Shown piece by piece: positions 1 through 5,760 of a stretch of DNA of 5,943 nt. Source of the DNA: Synechococcaceae cyanobacterium. GTDB taxonomy: Bacteria > Cyanobacteriota > Cyanobacteriia > PCC-6307 > Cyanobiaceae. How positions within the stretch are numbered: the first letter of the stretch is position 1; each line of letters opens with the position of its first letter. The stretch spans positions 1-5,943 of the forward strand of contig CANHGA010000136.1 of the NCBI GenBank assembly GCA_947460085.1, given 5' to 3'. The notes below the pieces were generated by a model, which searched no databases, had not been told where the DNA came from, and saw nothing but the letters and a program-made list of their open reading frames with translations. A program made the position numbers and the translations under genes.

Positions 1-103
1 CCGTTTTCGCAGGCGGGAGGGACACCTCGCCTCCCTGCGGGGGCGCCTGGGCGAATGGTTCAAGCGTCAACGCAGCGCCAGGCGGAACCAGGCCAATCGC
101 TGA
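1..103 (+). CDS. C-terminal end of an unidentified protein (partial, runs off left edge)
   Basis: An open frame entered at base 2 runs 33 codons to a TGA at 101-103. The tail is strongly basic and includes the segments RFRRREGH, GEWFKRQRSARR and NQANR, which resembles the charged C-terminal end of a larger protein. No domain is visible and I do not recognise the family. Support is indirect: the frame is open to the window edge, and its stop sits 4 bases from the stop of the convergent small gene, a packing typical of this genome. The other plus-strand frames could also be open by chance over so short a stretch, so this call is tentative. Confidence 0.45.
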   Translation, partial: RFRRREGHLASLRGRLGEWFKRQRSARRNQANR

Positions 104-107
104 AACC

Positions 108-323
108 TCAGCCCACCACGTCTTTTAGCTCCCTTACGGTCTGCAGTTGCCCGTAGTAGTAGTTCGCCCGGGAACGACGGTCGGGATCCTCCAGGCTGTC
201 GAGGGCATCGAAGCCCAAGCTTTGCCAGAGCTCATGGCCACAGGCCCGGTTGAGCTCATCGACGGCCTCGCCCTCGAGATTGGCCAAGCGGCGCTGCAGG
301 TTCTTGATCTGGGCCACCGACAT
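108..323 (-). CDS. Small conserved-looking hypothetical protein, 71 residues
   Basis: This short acidic protein is of unknown function. It begins MSVAQIKNLQRRLANLEGEA, a heptad-like helix that could form a coiled coil, followed by a segment with ACGHELWQSLGF, an acidic turn (LEDPDRR) and a RANYYYGQLQ helix. It has no signal peptide or membrane segment. I chose the ATG at 323. A GTG at 335 would add four residues (MCSS), but a candidate promoter with its -10 at 347-352 would leave that start almost no leader, whereas the ATG gets about 17 bases. Neither start has a clear Shine-Dalgarno sequence. It lies downstream of ycf39 on the same strand and may be read from its own promoter, from ycf39, or both. 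The composition looks like a real soluble protein, not a shadow frame. Confidence 0.75.
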   Translation of the reverse strand: MSVAQIKNLQRRLANLEGEAVDELNRACGHELWQSLGFDALDSLEDPDRRSRANYYYGQLQTVRELKDVVG

Positions 324-346
324 CGACGAACACACGCACTGCAGAG

Positions 347-375
347 ATAGTACAGACGCACTGATCGCTTGACCA
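347..375 (-). promoter_or_regulatory. Candidate sigma-70-type promoter for the small hypothetical gene
   Basis: Read on the minus strand, TGGTCA (370-375) and TACTAT (347-352) are separated by exactly 17 bases. Each hexamer matches four of six consensus positions (TTGACA and TATAAT). A transcript would start near 340, about 17 bases before the ATG at 323. The site lies in the 56-base gap after the ycf39 stop, the expected place for a separate promoter. The prediction rests on pattern only. Confidence 0.4.
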
Positions 376-379
376 GGGG

Positions 380-1342
380 TCAGAAGGGCAATTTCTTCTT
401 GGCGTCCTTATCGAGGTCGGCCTCCATCTCGCGCAGGCGCTTGAGAATCGTGTCGTAGTACTCCTTGAGATAGGACTCCAGGCCCGTTGTTTCCGCGGGA
501 TCCAGGCCAAAGGCGGCGTAGCTGGCCTCCATGGGGGCATCCAGGCTCTTACCGCTTCCCGTCACAGCATCGAAGCTGAGGCGTTCGGCCACATTGAGGC
601 TGGCCTCGAAAAAGCTGGTCACCCCCCGCATGGCCTGAATCAGCACCGGCGGCACCCGAAACACCCGGGCTTCCTTGCCCGTGGAGCGCTCGCAGAGCTG
701 GGTGATTTCGCTCGTGGTCCAGGCCCTCGGGCCCACCACCGGGAACGCCTGGCGGCTGGTGGCTGGATGGTCGAGGGCGGCCACCGCAAAGCGGGCCACA
801 TCCTGGGTGTTCATGTAAGCAATGGGCGTCGGCGCGCCGCTCACCCACACGGTTTGGCTTTCCAACACCGGAATCGCAAACTGGCTGATCAGGCCCTGCA
901 TGAAGGCCACACCCCGCAGGATCGTGTAGTCGAAATCGGAAGCCTGCAGCCACTGCTCCGTACAAGCCTTGATGTGCATCAAGGGCACCTCCGGATAGGT
1001 CTCGGCATCGAGCAGGGAGTGAAACACCAACCGCTTCACCCCAGCCTTCTGGCAGGCGGCAAACAGGTTTTGCTTGCCGGTCCAATCGATCTCGTAGGCA
1101 CTGCCGGGGTCCGTGGCCCGGGCGGTCGCCGCATCAATCACCGCCTCTTGCCCCTCAAGGGCGTAATCCAAGCTCTCTGGCTCGAGTAGATCGCCGCGGG
1201 TGAGTTCGCAGCCCCATTCCTGTAAAAACGCCGCCTTGCGGGGCGAACGCACCACACAGCGCACCTGATGGCCCGCATCGAGCGCTCGCCTAGCGATCTG
1301 ACGGCCGAGGGTGCCAGTGCCACCAACTACCAGAACCTGCAT
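380..1342 (-). CDS. ycf39: Ycf39, atypical short-chain-dehydrogenase-like photosystem II assembly factor
   Basis: The product (320 residues) is an NmrA-like atypical SDR protein of the Ycf39/HCF244 family. In Synechocystis, Ycf39 works with a high-light-inducible protein on the early photosystem II reaction-centre complex and is linked to chlorophyll delivery to newly made D1; the plant homologue HCF244 is needed for D1 synthesis. The N-terminal Rossmann motif is clear: VVGGTGTLGR, with Gly7, Gly10 and Gly13, followed by the basic stretch VRCVVRSPRK (27-36), which suits NADP(H) binding. The family-typical GVKRLVFHSL lies at 101-110. The SDR lysine is present (K125 in HIKACTE), but position 121, where the catalytic Tyr of YxxxK would lie, is Leu. 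This fits a non-enzymatic assembly role. The tail is lysine-rich (KDAKKKLPF). Length is normal for the family. The ATG lies 55 bases downstream of petM, suggesting co-transcription. A weak AGGG sits just before the start. Confidence 0.92.
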   Translation of the reverse strand: MQVLVVGGTGTLGRQIARRALDAGHQVRCVVRSPRKAAFLQEWGCELTRGDLLEPESLDYALEGQEAVIDAATARATDPGSAYEIDWTGKQNLFAACQKAGVKRLVFHSLLDAETYPEVPLMHIKACTEQWLQASDFDYTILRGVAFMQGLISQFAIPVLESQTVWVSGAPTPIAYMNTQDVARFAVAALDHPATSRQAFPVVGPRAWTTSEITQLCERSTGKEARVFRVPPVLIQAMRGVTSFFEASLNVAERLSFDAVTGSGKSLDAPMEASYAAFGLDPAETTGLESYLKEYYDTILKRLREMEADLDKDAKKKLPF

Positions 1343-1349
1343 CCACCCT

Positions 1350-1367
1350 GCTCAAGCGGGGCTGAGC
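1350..1367 (-). other. Hairpin between petM and ycf39
   Basis: GCTCAAGC (1350-1357) and GCTGAGC (1361-1367) can pair over seven base pairs, with one bulged A and a GGG loop. On the minus-strand transcript the hairpin lies after the petM stop and ends 8 bases before the ycf39 ATG. No run of T follows it, so it does not look like a classical intrinsic terminator. An RNA-processing, stabilising or translation-limiting element is equally possible. Confidence 0.3.
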
Positions 1368-1397
1368 CTAGGGGGGCGCCAGGGGCTGAAGCGAGCC

Positions 1398-1499
1398 TTA
1401 GTCGTTGTCGGCGAATTTGAGCAGCAGGGCTCCGCCGGCAAGCCCCACGGGGATCAGCACCCAAAAGATGGCAGCGATGCCGAAGATTTCAGAGGCCAT
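1398..1499 (-). CDS. petM: PetM, small subunit of the cytochrome b6f complex
   Basis: This 33-residue protein starts MASEIFGIAAIFWVLIPVGL and continues AGGALLLKFADND before a TAA. It is a single hydrophobic membrane helix (about residues 5-28) with a short charged C-terminus. This matches the picocyanobacterial PetM (subunit VII), one of the small single-helix subunits at the edge of the thylakoid cytochrome b6f complex, which carries electrons from plastoquinol to plastocyanin or cytochrome c6. From memory, related PetM proteins end in a LLLKLQGD-like tail, so the FADND ending here looks divergent. The gene lies 32 bases after trm1 and 55 bases before ycf39 on the same strand. I see no good Shine-Dalgarno sequence and no convincing promoter in the 32-base gap. 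Its size makes it easy for automatic annotation to miss. Confidence 0.88.
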   Translation of the reverse strand: MASEIFGIAAIFWVLIPVGLAGGALLLKFADND

Positions 1500-1531
1500 G
1501 GGCTGGCACCAGAGGGGCGGTTACTGGTTCC

Positions 1532-2779
1532 TTATTTAGCAGTTGCAGTAGCCCTTGCGGCCAAGTCCTGGGCGGTTTGCAAGATCTGCGGCCATGGCGC
1601 ATCGCTGCGCAACTGCCCCGCCATCACCCCACTGGGCCAGGCCTGGGCCCCCTGGAACCGCAACGCCTCCACCAAAAGATCCAGCCGCGGTGGGCCTTGC
1701 TTGAGCCGGCGGGCCAGGTCGGCCGTGGGCCAACAGCGGGCGGGCGCCCCTGGATCGGCGGCCAACGCCGCCAGCAACTTCAAGGCGACACGACCCACTG
1801 CTGATTGGTTGACTGCTGGCTGGCTCGCCAGGGCGGCCATCTGGTTCAACAGCCCCGGTTCCTGCAGCGGACCAATCCAAAGGGGGCCGCTAATCGCCAA
1901 GGGCAAGGGCTCACCAGCGGCCTCACCCGTGCTCCCACAACAAGGCTGCCATTGCCTTAACCGCAGCAGGCTCTGCACCTGTTGATCCCCGCAGCGGTGG
2001 CAGAGGGCCACCAAGCCGAGTTGGGCCTCTTCCCGGCTGGCGCAGAGGCGCACCACCCGGACGGCCGTGCGGAAGGTGCGCCCCTCGCTAAAGCTGAACA
2101 GGGGTTCGATGCCCCGGCCCATGGCCCAGGCCGCCCGCGCCACGGCCCCCAGTTGCAACCGCAGCGCCAGCTCCCAGCTCGCCGGATGGGCCCGGGCCGC
2201 CGCCCCCCAATGGCGAATGGCGGCGGATCGGTCGTGGCCCGTGGACGAACGGCCATCGGTGCTGGCCAGGTAGAGCGCGCCGCCAAAACTCACCGCCTCC
2301 AGGGCCAGGGGCACGAGGCTTGTTGGGCAGCCAAAGGCATCGAGGTCCACCAGCTCAAAACGCTCCTGGCGCTGCAGGCAGCAGGCCAAGAGCGCTTGGG
2401 CCGTTAGGGCCGTAGTGCGCACCCTGGCGCCAACCAAGGGCTGCAGGTTGGCCTCCAGCAGGGGCAGTCGGTTGGGATCGGCGTCATTGGCCCAAACCTC
2501 GCTAGCCCCCGCCTCCAGGCCGTAGCGCAGGGCGCGGATGCCGCAGCCAGCCATCCCATCAAGCACCCGCAACGGGCCCTGGCCCGCCAACATGCGGGCA
2601 AGAAGCACGCCCAGATCCCGCGATGGCCGAGATGCGGGCCGAAAAAAGCCATCGCCCAGGCGCAGATCCGCAGCTCCTTCGCAATAGTGATCAGCAGTGA
2701 CAGGGATCAGGAGACCGACCGTGGGGAGTGCCGAGACCCAGCCTGACGCCTCGGTGCCCGGCAACTCGGAGTGGGCCAT
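1532..2779 (-). CDS. trm1: tRNA (guanine-N2)-dimethyltransferase, Trm1 family
   Basis: Trm1 is the SAM-dependent enzyme that makes N2,N2-dimethylguanosine, classically at position 26 of tRNA; a bacterial member also acts at position 27. Counting from the ATG at 2779 (415 residues), the visible motifs are the family entry EGAADLRLGDGFFRP (34-48), SAM motif I VLDGMAGCGIR (72-82), the acidic NDAD (98-101), and the catalytic-region motif DLDAFG (145-150), close to the family DPFG. TDGRSSTGHDR (174-184), FRTAVRVVR (236-244) and GPLWIGPL (298-305) follow. Cys260, Cys263, Cys280 and Cys281 resemble a zinc site. A C-terminal tRNA-binding domain follows. The body is secure but the start is not: homology would begin near residue 27, where there is no in-frame ATG, GTG or TTG, only a CTG at 2710. 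The ATG at 2779 has no Shine-Dalgarno sequence and overlaps the divergent hydrolase start by 59 bases. The gene probably heads the trm1-petM-ycf39 series. Confidence 0.9.
   Translation of the reverse strand: MAHSELPGTEASGWVSALPTVGLLIPVTADHYCEGAADLRLGDGFFRPASRPSRDLGVLLARMLAGQGPLRVLDGMAGCGIRALRYGLEAGASEVWANDADPNRLPLLEANLQPLVGARVRTTALTAQALLACCLQRQERFELVDLDAFGCPTSLVPLALEAVSFGGALYLASTDGRSSTGHDRSAAIRHWGAAARAHPASWELALRLQLGAVARAAWAMGRGIEPLFSFSEGRTFRTAVRVVRLCASREEAQLGLVALCHRCGDQQVQSLLRLRQWQPCCGSTGEAAGEPLPLAISGPLWIGPLQEPGLLNQMAALASQPAVNQSAVGRVALKLLAALAADPGAPARCWPTADLARRLKQGPPRLDLLVEALRFQGAQAWPSGVMAGQLRSDAPWPQILQTAQDLAARATATAK
2709..2713 (+). promoter_or_regulatory. Shine-Dalgarno sequence that decides the hydrolase start
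   Basis: AGGAG lies 7 bases upstream of the GTG at 2721. This is ideal spacing and favours that codon over the upstream in-frame GTG at 2697, which the AGGAG could not serve because it lies downstream of it. Confidence 0.65.
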
Positions 2780-3704
2780 CGCCGGCGGCGCCGAGTGGGG
2801 GGTCCATGCCCATTGGCGCTGGCAGGGCCAACGCTGCCACTGGCGGGTCCTGGGGGATCCGGCCCACCCGCCCCTGGTGTTGCTGCATGGCTTTGCCGCC
2901 GGCAGCGGCCACTGGCGGGGAAATGCCCATGCCATCGCCGCCGCTGGCTGGCGGGTGTACGGGCTTGATCTGGTGGGCTTTGGCGCCTCCAGTCAGCCGG
3001 CCCTCTGGCTCGACAACCGGCTCTGGGCCCGCCAGGTGCAGGGATTCCTCGAAGAGGTTGTGCAAGGGCCGGCGGTGGTGGTGGGCCACTCCCTGGGGGG
3101 ATTGGTGGCCCTGAGTGCTGCCGTGTTCTTTCCCACCTGGGTGCGGGCGGTGGTGGCCTCCCCGCTGCCGGATCCCACCCTGGTGATGGCCAGGCCCTCC
3201 AGGCCCCCGAGGCGGCGCCCCTGGCGCCGGCGGCTGAAGCGCTGGCTGGTGATCCTGCTCTGTCGCCTGTTGCCCCTGGAACTGCTGGTGCCGTTGTTGG
3301 CCCACTCACCACTCCTGGATCTGGGGATCCAATCGGCCTATGCCACCGCCGTGGTTGGCGATCAAGAGCTGCATCGCGTGATTGCCAAACCTGCGCGGCG
3401 GCCCGGCGCCGTGCGCTCCCTGAGGGCCATGAGCATCGCCATGGCCCTCAGGCCCCATGGAGCCACCGCCCCAGCCCTCCTGCAACGCCTGCGGTGCCCC
3501 CTGCTGCTGATCTGGGGCCGGCGCGACCAATTGGTGCCCATGCAGGTGGCCGATCAGGTGCTCTGGGTTCGGCCCGACGTGCCCTTGGTGGTGCTGGACC
3601 ACAGCGGCCACTGCCCCCACGACGAAGTGCCCGAGGCCTTCAACGGGGCCCTGCTGGGCTGGCTCGAGGAACTTGTTGGGCAGGGGATGGAGTGGCCTGC
3701 ATAA
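2721..3704 (+). CDS. Alpha/beta-fold hydrolase, substrate unknown
   Basis: The product is a 327-residue serine hydrolase of the alpha/beta fold when started at the GTG at 2721. The oxyanion-hole motif is LLHGFAAGSGHW (54-65), followed by the fold-typical YGLDLVGFGAS (80-90). The nucleophile is Ser124 in VVGHSLGGLVAL (120-131), the acid is likely Asp269 in LIWGRRDQLVP (263-273), and the base is His297 in HSGHCPHDEVPE (294-305). The triad is therefore complete. The cap region (about 157-200) is unusual: a very basic run rich in Arg (159-174) is followed by a hydrophobic stretch with LVILLCRLLPLELLVPLLA, suggesting contact with a membrane. Such hydrolases in cyanobacteria and plastids include pigment- and lipid-cleaving enzymes such as pheophytinase, but nothing here fixes the substrate. 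There is no signal peptide. The TAA is 34 bases before ilvN on the same strand, so the two are probably co-transcribed. The start overlaps trm1 divergently. Confidence 0.87.
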   Translation: MGSAETQPDASVPGNSEWAIAGGAEWGVHAHWRWQGQRCHWRVLGDPAHPPLVLLHGFAAGSGHWRGNAHAIAAAGWRVYGLDLVGFGASSQPALWLDNRLWARQVQGFLEEVVQGPAVVVGHSLGGLVALSAAVFFPTWVRAVVASPLPDPTLVMARPSRPPRRRPWRRRLKRWLVILLCRLLPLELLVPLLAHSPLLDLGIQSAYATAVVGDQELHRVIAKPARRPGAVRSLRAMSIAMALRPHGATAPALLQRLRCPLLLIWGRRDQLVPMQVADQVLWVRPDVPLVVLDHSGHCPHDEVPEAFNGALLGWLEELVGQGMEWPA

Positions 3705-3738
3705 TTTGGAGATCGCCGCAGCCTGGGCATCCCAGCAG

Positions 3739-4269
3739 ATGAAGCACACCCTCTCGGTGCTGGTTGAAGACGAATCCGGTGCCCTCAGCCGCATCTCGGG
3801 CCTCTTTGCCCGCCGGGGGTTCAACATCGAAAGCCTGGCCGTGGGCCCGGCGGAGAAATCGGGGGTTTCCCGCCTCACGATGGTGGTCGCCGGCGACGAT
3901 CACACCCTCGAGCAGATGACCAAGCAGCTCGACAAGCTGGTCAATGTGCTCGGTGTGATTGATCTCTCCACCATTCCCGCCGTGGAGCGGGAGCTGATGC
4001 TGCTGAAGGTCTCGGCACCCGCCGAAACCCGCAGCGCGATCCTCGATTTAGCCCAGGTGTTTCGCGCCAACGTCGTGGACGTGGCCGACAACGCCCTCAC
4101 CCTTGAGGTGGTGGGTGACCCCGGCAAGCTCGTGGCCCTCGAGCAGGTGATGGAGGGCTACGGCATCCTCGAAATCGCCAGAACCGGCAGGATCTCGCTC
4201 GAGCGGGCTTCGGGGGTTAACACCGCTTACCTCAAAACCACCGACTTGGAGAAGCGGGTGCCTGCCTAG
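3739..4269 (+). CDS. ilvN: Acetolactate synthase small (regulatory) subunit
   Basis: This 176-residue protein is the regulatory subunit (IlvN/IlvH) of acetolactate synthase, the first common enzyme of valine, leucine and isoleucine synthesis. It stimulates the large catalytic subunit and confers feedback inhibition by valine. The N-terminal ACT domain (about 3-78) starts MKHTLSVLVEDESGALSRIS and includes ARRGFNIESLAVGP (24-37). Gly14 and Asn29, at which changes are known to give valine resistance in the E. coli homologue IlvH, are both present, so valine binding is probably intact. A second ALS-small-subunit domain covers about 80-155. Length is normal. The ATG at 3739 matches the family N-terminus; upstream in-frame TTG codons would add non-homologous residues. 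The ribosome-binding site is weak, so translation may depend on the upstream hydrolase. No catalytic-subunit gene is in the window. Confidence 0.95.
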   Translation: MKHTLSVLVEDESGALSRISGLFARRGFNIESLAVGPAEKSGVSRLTMVVAGDDHTLEQMTKQLDKLVNVLGVIDLSTIPAVERELMLLKVSAPAETRSAILDLAQVFRANVVDVADNALTLEVVGDPGKLVALEQVMEGYGILEIARTGRISLERASGVNTAYLKTTDLEKRVPA

Positions 4270-4304
4270 GGCTGGCCCCGCACCACCTAGGGCTGGCCCT
4301 GCAC
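4265..4304. repeat. Tandem 19-base repeat (period 21) carrying both convergent stop codons
   Basis: CCTAGGGCTGGCCCCGCAC (4265-4283) and CCTAGGGCTGGCCCTGCAC (4286-4304) match at 18 of 19 positions. The ilvN TAG (4267-4269) is in the first copy and the cyclophilin stop (4287-4289, minus strand) is in the second. Because CCTAGG is palindromic and the period is divisible by three, each copy carries an in-frame TAG for both genes. Each unit also contains GGGCTGGCCC, which could form a weak stem, but no T run follows. I do not call a terminator here. Confidence 0.85.
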
Positions 4305-5021
4305 GAGGGTGCCGCCGGCAATCACCTTGGCCGAGGTGATCTTGTCGCCTTGCTGGATCTTGTCGATTACCTCCATACCTTTGCTCACCCGGCCAAACAC
4401 CGCATAGCGACCATCCAGCTCGGGCAGGGCCTGGAGAGCAACATAAAACTGGGCGCTGGCCGAATTCGGATCCGCGGAACGGGCCATGGCCACCGCGCCC
4501 CGTTGGTGGGCCAAGGCCAACTGCCGGGTAACACCAGGGGTGGTAACGGGCTCGCCGTAGCGCGGCTGGGCTTCATCGCTGCGCTTGATCTCCAGGGGGA
4601 TCAACCGGGACACCCCAGTGACAGGGTCAATGAAGCTGCCGGTGCCGTATTGACTGGCGGGAACCTTGGGATCGGCGCTGGCGGGGTCACCGCCCTGGAC
4701 CACAAAGGGCACGGGATCGCGCACGACCCGATGGAAGACGGTGCCGGCGTAGACACCGCGCTTGACCAGGTCAACAAAATTGCCGGCGGTCAGCGGAGCC
4801 GCATCTCCATCGAGCTGAATCTGCACCTCCCCTTTGCTGGTGAGCAGCTCCACGGTGGCGCCCCCCTTCAGGCAAGGAGCACTCGTGGCACGACAGCCCA
4901 AATCGGTATTGGTGTTCTCTGCCGCGCAAGCCGTGAGGGCAAGGGGCGCCAACAAGAGCAGACCGCCCAGCAACAGCCTCGACATCCAGAACCCAAGGGG
5001 TGAACGGGAATGGGCCTGCAT
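4287..5021 (-). CDS. Lipoprotein cyclophilin-type peptidyl-prolyl cis-trans isomerase
   Basis: The product (244 residues) is an exported cyclophilin that would catalyse cis-trans isomerisation of proline peptide bonds during protein folding. The N-terminus has a basic segment, a hydrophobic core (about 14-28) and the lipobox LTAC with Cys32, so it should be lipid-anchored on the periplasmic or thylakoid-lumen face. The cyclophilin domain spans about 55-240: FHRVV (96-100), where Arg98 corresponds to the catalytic arginine, VVQGGDP (107-113), GAVAMARSADPNSASAQFYV (175-194) and the C-terminal YAVFGRVSKGMEVIDKI (206-222). The ATG at 5021 overlaps the ycf4 TGA by one base (TGATG) and has a strong GGAGG upstream, which favours it over Met13 (4985), although Met13 alone would give a more compact signal peptide. 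The stop converges on ilvN. The specific clients are unknown; coupling to ycf4 hints at a membrane or lumenal protein role. Confidence 0.93.
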   Translation of the reverse strand: MQAHSRSPLGFWMSRLLLGGLLLLAPLALTACAAENTNTDLGCRATSAPCLKGGATVELLTSKGEVQIQLDGDAAPLTAGNFVDLVKRGVYAGTVFHRVVRDPVPFVVQGGDPASADPKVPASQYGTGSFIDPVTGVSRLIPLEIKRSDEAQPRYGEPVTTPGVTRQLALAHQRGAVAMARSADPNSASAQFYVALQALPELDGRYAVFGRVSKGMEVIDKIQQGDKITSAKVIAGGTLVQGQP

Positions 5022-5596
5022 CAGACACCCTCCAGGGGCACGCCCAGGAAGCGGGCCAGTTGGGCGCCAGAGAGCTCCAGATCGGCCAAGGGCATGGGCT
5101 CGCCGACCCGGGTCAGGGGCATGTCGCGGCGGCCCTGCACCTTGAGGGAAATGCGGCGTCGGGGGCTTAGCCCATCACGCACATCCACCTTCACCGATTG
5201 GATGTCCCGGAGGGGAATCGCCACCTCAATCAATTGGCGGAAGCCCCGTCGGGTGATGGTGGCCGTGCCGGCCTTGCGGTCAAAACGGTTAGAGCCCACC
5301 CCCACATCGATGCCGATCACGGTCCAGAGGTAGGTGGCCAGGAGCATGGCGGCCAAGCCGTAGAGGCCCATCACCAAGCCCTGGGGCACCAGGGCCAACT
5401 CGGCGGGATGGCCAATGGGGAGCAGGTCTTTACCGAGAAAGCTCGAAGCACTGGTCAGCAGGAAGCCCAGGCCGCCGGTGGTCACCACCGAGGCCACCAA
5501 GACGTTGGACAAGCGCCGAGAGCCAAGCACCGACTGCTCCAGCAGGTCGCTCGCATTGGCATCGACCGCAGGAGATGGTGCGGCGGTGGGGGCCAT
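5021..5596 (-). CDS. ycf4: Ycf4, photosystem I assembly protein
   Basis: Ycf4 is a thylakoid membrane protein that scaffolds photosystem I assembly. It is essential for this in green algae, while cyanobacterial mutants assemble reduced amounts. From the ATG at 5596 the product has 191 residues. The family core begins LLEQSVLGSRRLSNVLVA (18-35), followed by two membrane helices (about 31-54 and 72-97), then DVGVGSNRFD (97-106), ITRRGFR (114-120), VKVDVRDGL (135-143), RRRISLKVQGRRDMPLTRVG (146-165) and the C-terminal ARFLGVPLEGV. The stop overlaps the cyclophilin start by one base. The start is uncertain: upstream in-frame ATGs at 5626 and 5683 exist, and none has a Shine-Dalgarno sequence. The 5596 start gives a length closest to the family's roughly 180-190 residues, with a short Ala/Pro-rich N-terminal extension. 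The gene is divergent from psbD. Confidence 0.94.
   Translation of the reverse strand: MAPTAAPSPAVDANASDLLEQSVLGSRRLSNVLVASVVTTGGLGFLLTSASSFLGKDLLPIGHPAELALVPQGLVMGLYGLAAMLLATYLWTVIGIDVGVGSNRFDRKAGTATITRRGFRQLIEVAIPLRDIQSVKVDVRDGLSPRRRISLKVQGRRDMPLTRVGEPMPLADLELSGAQLARFLGVPLEGV
5028..5033 (-). promoter_or_regulatory. Shine-Dalgarno sequence for the cyclophilin inside the ycf4 end
   Basis: On the minus strand, GGAGGG is followed by TGTCTG and then the ATG at 5021, a spacer of 6-7 bases. It is embedded in the last ycf4 codons (LEGV) and supports translational coupling of the two genes. It is the strongest ribosome-binding site in the window. Confidence 0.7.
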
Positions 5597-5703
5597 CTGC
5601 AAAAAGGGGGTGCAATAGCCGGCCATCTTGGCGTGCGAGCTAACGCCCGCGGCTCGAAATCTGCAGAAATACCTAAAAATCAATCCAGCCCTGGGGTTTC
5701 AGC

Positions 5704-5716
5704 CCGTTTCAAACGG
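5704..5716. promoter_or_regulatory. Perfect palindrome in the ycf4-psbD intergenic region, possible operator
   Basis: CCGTTT and AAACGG flank a single C, giving a 13-base perfect inverted repeat 80 bases before the psbD ATG and about 108 bases before the chosen ycf4 start. Its size and position suit a dimeric regulator, but the motif matches no named regulator that I recognise. The interval 5597-5795 contains an A+T-rich patch (about 5656-5690) and a TACGAT at 5741-5746 that could be a -10 for psbD. I found no good -35 at the right distance. Confidence 0.3.
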
Positions 5717-5760
5717 TCTCGCGATGCCCAATCACGTTGTTACGATCCCCCGGTATCCCA

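Noticed and set aside
1367..1372. Another CCTAGG between petM and ycf39, possibly related to the repeat at 4265-4304
   Set aside because: Only the six-base palindrome is shared; the flanks differ, so chance is the best explanation.
1311..1985. Long plus-strand open frame of 224 codons across petM and the end of trm1
   Set aside because: It lies antisense to two genes with clear homology and its translation is low-complexity and unlike any protein family. Long antisense frames are expected at this GC content.
2780..2935. Further N-terminal extension of trm1 to an ATG at 2935
   Set aside because: The added residues are antisense to the conserved start of the hydrolase, have shadow-like composition (many Trp, Pro, Arg) and precede the Trm1 homology by more than 75 residues.
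2691..3305. Two overlapping minus-strand frames of about 200 codons opposite the hydrolase
   Set aside because: Their compositions are dominated by Gly, Pro, Ala, Gln and Arg, typical of shadows, and the plus strand carries a hydrolase with an intact triad.
4265..4304. Bidirectional intrinsic terminator between ilvN and the cyclophilin
   Set aside because: The GGGCTGGCCC stems have tiny loops and no T run on either strand, so a terminator call is not supported.
4350..5003. Plus-strand frame of 217 codons opposite the cyclophilin
   Set aside because: It is fully antisense to a clear cyclophilin and has shadow-like composition.
5597..5683. Longer ycf4 starts at 5626 or 5683
   Set aside because: They add residues with no resemblance to the Ycf4 N-terminus and would consume the interval needed for the divergent psbD promoter. 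Not excluded, since no start has a Shine-Dalgarno sequence.
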